64,000 nt of DNA from Desulfofundulus salinus. GTDB lineage: Bacteria > Bacillota > Desulfotomaculia > Desulfotomaculales > Desulfovirgulaceae. This document shows, piece by piece, positions 60,850 through 64,000 of the stretch. A program made the position numbers and the translations under genes. Positions within the stretch are counted from its first letter, which is position 1. Each line of letters opens with the position of its first letter. The notes beneath the pieces are model-generated. The model saw nothing but the letters and a program-made list of their open reading frames with translations, did no database searches and was not told where the DNA came from. The stretch spans positions 725,214-789,213 of the forward strand of contig NZ_RBWE01000001.1 in assembly GCF_003627965.1 (NCBI RefSeq). Direction: 5' to 3'.

Positions 60850-61766
60850 ATGATCCTTTCAGCGGCCGCGGTTTTTCTGGCTTTTGCGTTTTTTCTTCTG
60901 GGCCTTTACCACGCCCTTTGGGGGGAGCGCTTAAAAGTTTCCACAGGCTGGAGGAAGTGTTGGGAGCCCCCGCCTTATCTTTCCGGGAACAGGAATTAAA
61001 GGCGCCCTTTTTGCAAAGGGTGGTCCGGCCGGTTTTAAGAAAAATGATTGGCCTGGCCGGTGTTTTCATCCCGGCCGAAAAAACTGCCGTTCTGGAAGAG
61101 AAACTGAACCGGGCAGGGAGGCCGGGCGGTCTGAGCGCCGGCGAGTACGCCTTGCTCAAGTACTTTGCCGCCGGAGCGGCCGGGGTATTTTTCTTTTTCT
61201 TTTCCGGAGTGGTCCACCTGGAGCCGGTCCCAACCTGCCTGTTTTCCTTCCTGGGCGTTCTGCTGGGCTGGCACATGCCGAACTTCTATCTTGAGGCCCG
61301 GATCCGGGACCGCGCCGAACTGATCAGAAAAGAACTTCCGGATGTGCTGGACCTGTTGACCGTAAGCGTGGAAGCGGGCCTGGGCTTTGACGGCGCCCTT
61401 TTGAAGGTGGCGGAGAAAAAGAAAGGCCTGCTGGCCAAAGAGTTTTCGCAAATACTGCGGGAAATAAACATGGGCAAGCCGCGGCGTGAAGCCCTCCGGG
61501 ATGCAGCCGAAAGGCTGGGGGTGGACGAGTTTTCCTCCTTTGCCGGTTCCATCATCGTCGCCGACCGGTTGGGGATCAGTATTGGCAACGTGCTGCGCGT
61601 GCAGTCGGCACAAATGAGAAACAAGAGGCGCCAGCGGGCCGAAGAAAGAGCGATGAAGGCGCCGGTGAAAATGCTTTTCCCCATGGTGTTTTTTATATTT
61701 CCCGCCGTATTCCTGGTTCTCCTGGGGCCGGCGGTGATCAAAATCAGTAAAGTTTTTACCAGGTGA
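60850..61766 (+). pseudogene. tadC: TadC inner-membrane platform protein, frameshifted near its start
   Basis: The natural start is ATG 60850 after AGGAAGGGG, giving the expected helix MILSAAAVFLAFAFFLLGL. That frame runs into nonsense (STGWRKCWEP) just after the G6 run at 60920-60925. The body (HRLEEVLGAPALSF, then ELPDVLDLLTVSVEAGLGFDGALL and MKAPVKMLFPMVFFIFPAVF) continues in another frame to 61766. One extra G in the run would restore a full ~306-residue TadC. A TTG at 60840 could open the second frame but would lack the first helix. It is either a sequencing error or a real lesion that would cripple the pilus. Confidence 0.8.
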
Positions 61767-61777
61767 GGTTTACAGGG

Positions 61778-62173
61778 ATGCGTTTGAGTAATTTAACCCG
61801 CAACGCATTGCTGGCCCAGAATGTGCGGGTGGCGGCAAACTTCTGGTCACGGTTGAAGGGGCTTATGGGCAGGCGGAAGATGGAACATGGCGAGGCTCTT
61901 GTTCTGGAAAAATGCCGGGCCGTCCACACCTGCTTTCTGCGTTTGCATATTGATGTGGCTTTTCTGGATGAAAAGGGGACGGTGCTCAAAACCCTGGTCA
62001 ATCTGCCTCCTTACCGGTTCACCATGCCGGTGCCCGGGGCGCGCCGGGTGGTTGAGCTGCCCGCCGGCGTTCTCTTGAAAACCGGCACAGTACCGGGGGA
62101 CACGCTCAGTTTTTCTGAAAAAGAGGTGATCCGCAATGAAAAAAACGGGGCGCAAAATTTCCATTGCCACTAA
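61778..62173 (+). CDS. DUF192 domain protein
   Basis: 131 residues. WSRLKGLMGRRKMEHGEALVLEKCRAVHTCFLRLHIDVAFLDEKG is the DUF192 signature, with RRVVELPAGVL later. Members often sit near pili or secretion genes, but their role is unknown. ATG 61778 has AGGTGAGG upstream. Its 3-prime end overlaps the next gene by 38 bases, so co-translation is likely. Confidence 0.92.
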   Translation: MRLSNLTRNALLAQNVRVAANFWSRLKGLMGRRKMEHGEALVLEKCRAVHTCFLRLHIDVAFLDEKGTVLKTLVNLPPYRFTMPVPGARRVVELPAGVLLKTGTVPGDTLSFSEKEVIRNEKNGAQNFHCH

Positions 62174-63044
62174 AATAAGCATTTACTTTGGCCTGTTAAT
62201 TTCTTTTCTAATCATTACGGTGGGTTGTTCTACTTACATCCGTATCCAGCAAATCATGGAGCTTCAAATAAAAGAGAAAGGCGAGGCCGTTGCCTCCGCC
62301 GTTACCGCCCTGGCGGCGGAGTGGCTGCAGGCCGGTGACCCGCAGCTATTAAACAAGCTCTTTTCCGACCTGAAGGCGAATGAAGATATCGGGGAAGCGG
62401 CCATCGTTAATTCCGGCGGGAAAATAGTTGCTCATACCAATACCCTTTTAATTGGCAGAACTGTGTCCGAGGGCTCTTCGGAAGGAATCTTTCAAAAAAG
62501 CGTTTCCCCCGGTCCGGTGCTCAGCGCTCCGGTAAGAACTGCCGAAGGCAGTTTGCTGGGCTACTTTTACATCCAGATGGATCAGGAACGAACAAAAAGA
62601 TACATGCGCAACCTGGCCCTGACCATGGTTTTTGTTTTGCTGGCAGCGTTGTATGCTGGAATCATGCTGGCACACATCATCAGCAAACGTGTTTTACGCC
62701 TGCCTATTAATGATTTAATGGAAGCTACCCGTCATATCGCCACCGGCAATTTCGCCTATAAAGTTCCGGTACGCAAGCAGGACGAGCTGGGCAACCTGGC
62801 CCAGGCGTTTAACACCATGACCGCCTACCTGACCAATCTTTTCCGGACAGTCCAGCTGAGCACCATGGAGATGGCCAAAAGCAGCCAGCTTATTTTGGCC
62901 CGCACGGAAAGCTACTGCTCCACCGCCGGGAAAGACCAGAAAGAGATGACGGAGCTGACGGAAATAACCAATGCAGCCCGCCGGTTGGCCCGGGTGGTAG
63001 ACAGGTTGAACAGCCTTTCTCTGCAATTTAAGATTACAAATTGA
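62136..63044 (+). CDS. Cache-HAMP membrane protein without output domain
   Basis: 302 residues. Two helices (ISIYFGLLISFLIITVGCSTY, ~14-34; LALTMVFVLLAALYAGIMLA, ~155-175) bracket a ~120-residue single-Cache-like domain. HAMP follows (LPINDLMEATRHIATGNFAYKVPVRKQDELGNLAQAFNTM), then a short coiled coil (to 302). No kinase, cyclase, GGDEF or MCP output follows. It may modify another receptor or sense a condition for the Tad apparatus, since it is the last gene of that operon. AAAGAGGTG precedes ATG 62136 inside the DUF192 gene. Confidence 0.85.
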   Translation: MKKTGRKISIATKISIYFGLLISFLIITVGCSTYIRIQQIMELQIKEKGEAVASAVTALAAEWLQAGDPQLLNKLFSDLKANEDIGEAAIVNSGGKIVAHTNTLLIGRTVSEGSSEGIFQKSVSPGPVLSAPVRTAEGSLLGYFYIQMDQERTKRYMRNLALTMVFVLLAALYAGIMLAHIISKRVLRLPINDLMEATRHIATGNFAYKVPVRKQDELGNLAQAFNTMTAYLTNLFRTVQLSTMEMAKSSQLILARTESYCSTAGKDQKEMTELTEITNAARRLARVVDRLNSLSLQFKITN

Positions 63045-63191
63045 TGGCTGCCGGCGATTTAACCTGGCAAATACTGAATTAAAGGACATTACCGCAAGTT
63101 TCAAGGTTTAAGTTTAGAAGCTTGCATTAATTTTCCCCACCGGGAAAAGATAATGGCCAGAGCAACTGGAAAAACAGGAGGGAAATTTGCA

Positions 63192-63861
63192 ATGTACGAC
63201 CTGGTCATTATCGGGATGGGCCCGGCAGGGTTAACGGCGGCTGTATATGCGGCCCGTAAAAAGCTGTCTACCCTCTTAATTGGAAAACAATACGGAGGCC
63301 AGATGGCCTGGGCTCCGGGAGTAGAAAACTATATCGGTTTTCAATATATTACCGGTCCCGAATTGCTGTCTAAGTTTGAAGACCATGTAAAACAATACCC
63401 CGTTGAGCGCGTCGAAGCCGAAGTAGTTAAACTAACCCGGGAGAACGGTCATTTTGTCACCCGCACTGTCGGCGGCGAGGAATTTCGCTCCCGGACGGTG
63501 ATTGTAGCTTCCGGCAAGGCTCCCCGCCGGCTCAATGTGCCCGGTGAAAGGGAGTTGACGGGCCGGGGGGTCAGCTACTGCGCGGTTTGCGATGCACCTA
63601 TTTTTGCCGGTATGGATGTGGCGGTGGTGGGGGGAGGCAACTCGGCTCTTACGGCAGCGTACGATTTGATCAAAATAGCCAAACAGGTCTACGTTGTCTC
63701 CCTGGTGGAATGGACTGCGGACCCCATTATCGTCGATAAAGTGAAAGACGCGCCGAATCTGACCAAACTGGTGGGGTACGAAACGGTGCGCATCGAAGGA
63801 AACGAAAGGGTGACGGGCATTACCTTGCGCTCCCTGGACGGGCGAAAAGAAGAGAAAAAAA
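63192..63861 (+). pseudogene. Thioredoxin-reductase-like gene interrupted by an IS66-type element
   Basis: Residues 1-223 of a flavoprotein: FAD site VIIGMGPAGLTAAVYAAR, redox pair C130-x2-C133 in SYCAVCDAP, then NAD(P)H site DVAVVGGGNSALTAAYDL. Relatives have about 305-310 residues. At 63862 the sequence changes to an IS66-like end, so the C-terminal FAD-contact region is lost or lies beyond the element. ATG 63192 follows AGGAGGG. Whether thioredoxin reductase or a related ferredoxin-NAD(P) enzyme is uncertain. Confidence 0.85.
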
Positions 63862-64000
63862 GTAAGCGTCAAACACAACCCACCTTGGCACAATACCCAA
63901 GTTTAAGGGATAATCTTCCTCAAAAAATAAGCTCGATGAGGAGGATTTTTTCTTATGACCAAAGCCGAACGGGAAGCGCTATGGGAAACCCGAATAGCCG
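63862..64000 (+). mobile_element. Left end of an IS66-family insertion sequence (continues past the window)
   Basis: GTAAGCGTCAAACACAACCC at 63862 begins with the GTAAGCG terminal sequence of IS66 elements. It sits exactly where the flavoprotein frame departs from its family. GAAAAAAA (63854-63861) is the candidate 8-base target duplication. A typical IS66 accessory gene starts at 63955. Confidence 0.75.
63955..64000 (+). CDS. IS66 accessory protein TnpA, N-terminus (cut by window end)
   Basis: MTKAEREALWETRIA is the usual opening of the small IS66 TnpA protein. ATG 63955 is preceded by GAGGAGGA. Only 15 residues are in view; the rest lies to the right. Confidence 0.65.
   Translation, partial: MTKAEREALWETRIA

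Noticed and set aside
1..64000. rRNA, tRNA genes and CRISPR arrays
   Set aside because: Looked for by eye in the intergenic regions on both strands; none was found.

Overview
The window is a GC-rich bacterial chromosome segment, most likely from an anaerobic, endospore-forming Gram-positive of the Desulfotomaculum / Desulfofundulus / Pelotomaculum type (Peptococcaceae-like Firmicutes). The grounds are an alpha/beta-type small acid-soluble spore protein, TTG/GTG starts behind strong GGAGG sites, DegS/DegU, many ferredoxin-type and siroheme proteins, a molybdopterin oxidoreductase, a sulfite-exporter-type permease and a Flp/Tad pilus locus. This is inferred from gene content; no rRNA or tRNA gene was seen.

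Layout. 0-8 kb: an ABC-2 permease remnant, a lipoprotein, and a MoxR / DUF58 / VWA / VWA operon whose last gene is truncated with a displaced tail. 7.5-17 kb: an NAD(P)-binding epimerase-like protein with an upstream orphan Cas3-like HD protein whose helicase motifs are degenerate, then HIT, FMN-dependent hydroxyacid oxidase, alpha-glucan phosphorylase and threonine synthase. 17-25 kb: HD-GYP phosphodiesterase with a structured leader, M24 peptidase, CooF-like ferredoxin, small siroheme protein, Cys-rich protein, half of a protoglobin, a frameshift-split chemoreceptor, and an FtsA-like protein with a long C-terminal extension. 25-31 kb: FetAB-like ABC transporter, TreT-like glycosyltransferase, deoC, and an ArsB/NhaD-type transporter preceded by promoter, cyclic-di-GMP (GEMM) riboswitch and terminator.

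31-43.4 kb is a redox module: Usp, nitroreductase, a ferredoxin, a Crp/Fnr regulator, then on the other strand a TauE/SafE permease, a small membrane protein, a PhsA/PsrA-type molybdoenzyme, its ferredoxin (paralogue of the first), a 934-residue NuoF-like/GltD-like flavoprotein fused to a chemoreceptor signalling segment, and a complete chemoreceptor related to that segment. 43.4-52 kb: housekeeping and competence genes (CitE-like lyase, DUF421, ComEA, transglycosylase, SASP, ComEC, TGS GTPase). 52-63 kb: DegS/DegU followed by a Flp/Tad operon (flp, prepilin peptidase, TadE, TadG, CpaB, TadZ, TadA, TadB, frameshifted TadC), DUF192 and a Cache/HAMP protein. The right edge is a thioredoxin-reductase-type gene cut by an IS66-like element.

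Most notable: the flavoprotein-chemoreceptor fusion, the intact Cas3-like reading frame with substituted helicase residues, the GEMM riboswitch on an ion transporter, and several single-base homopolymer frameshifts (A5, T6, G6) that are either real lesions or sequencing errors.
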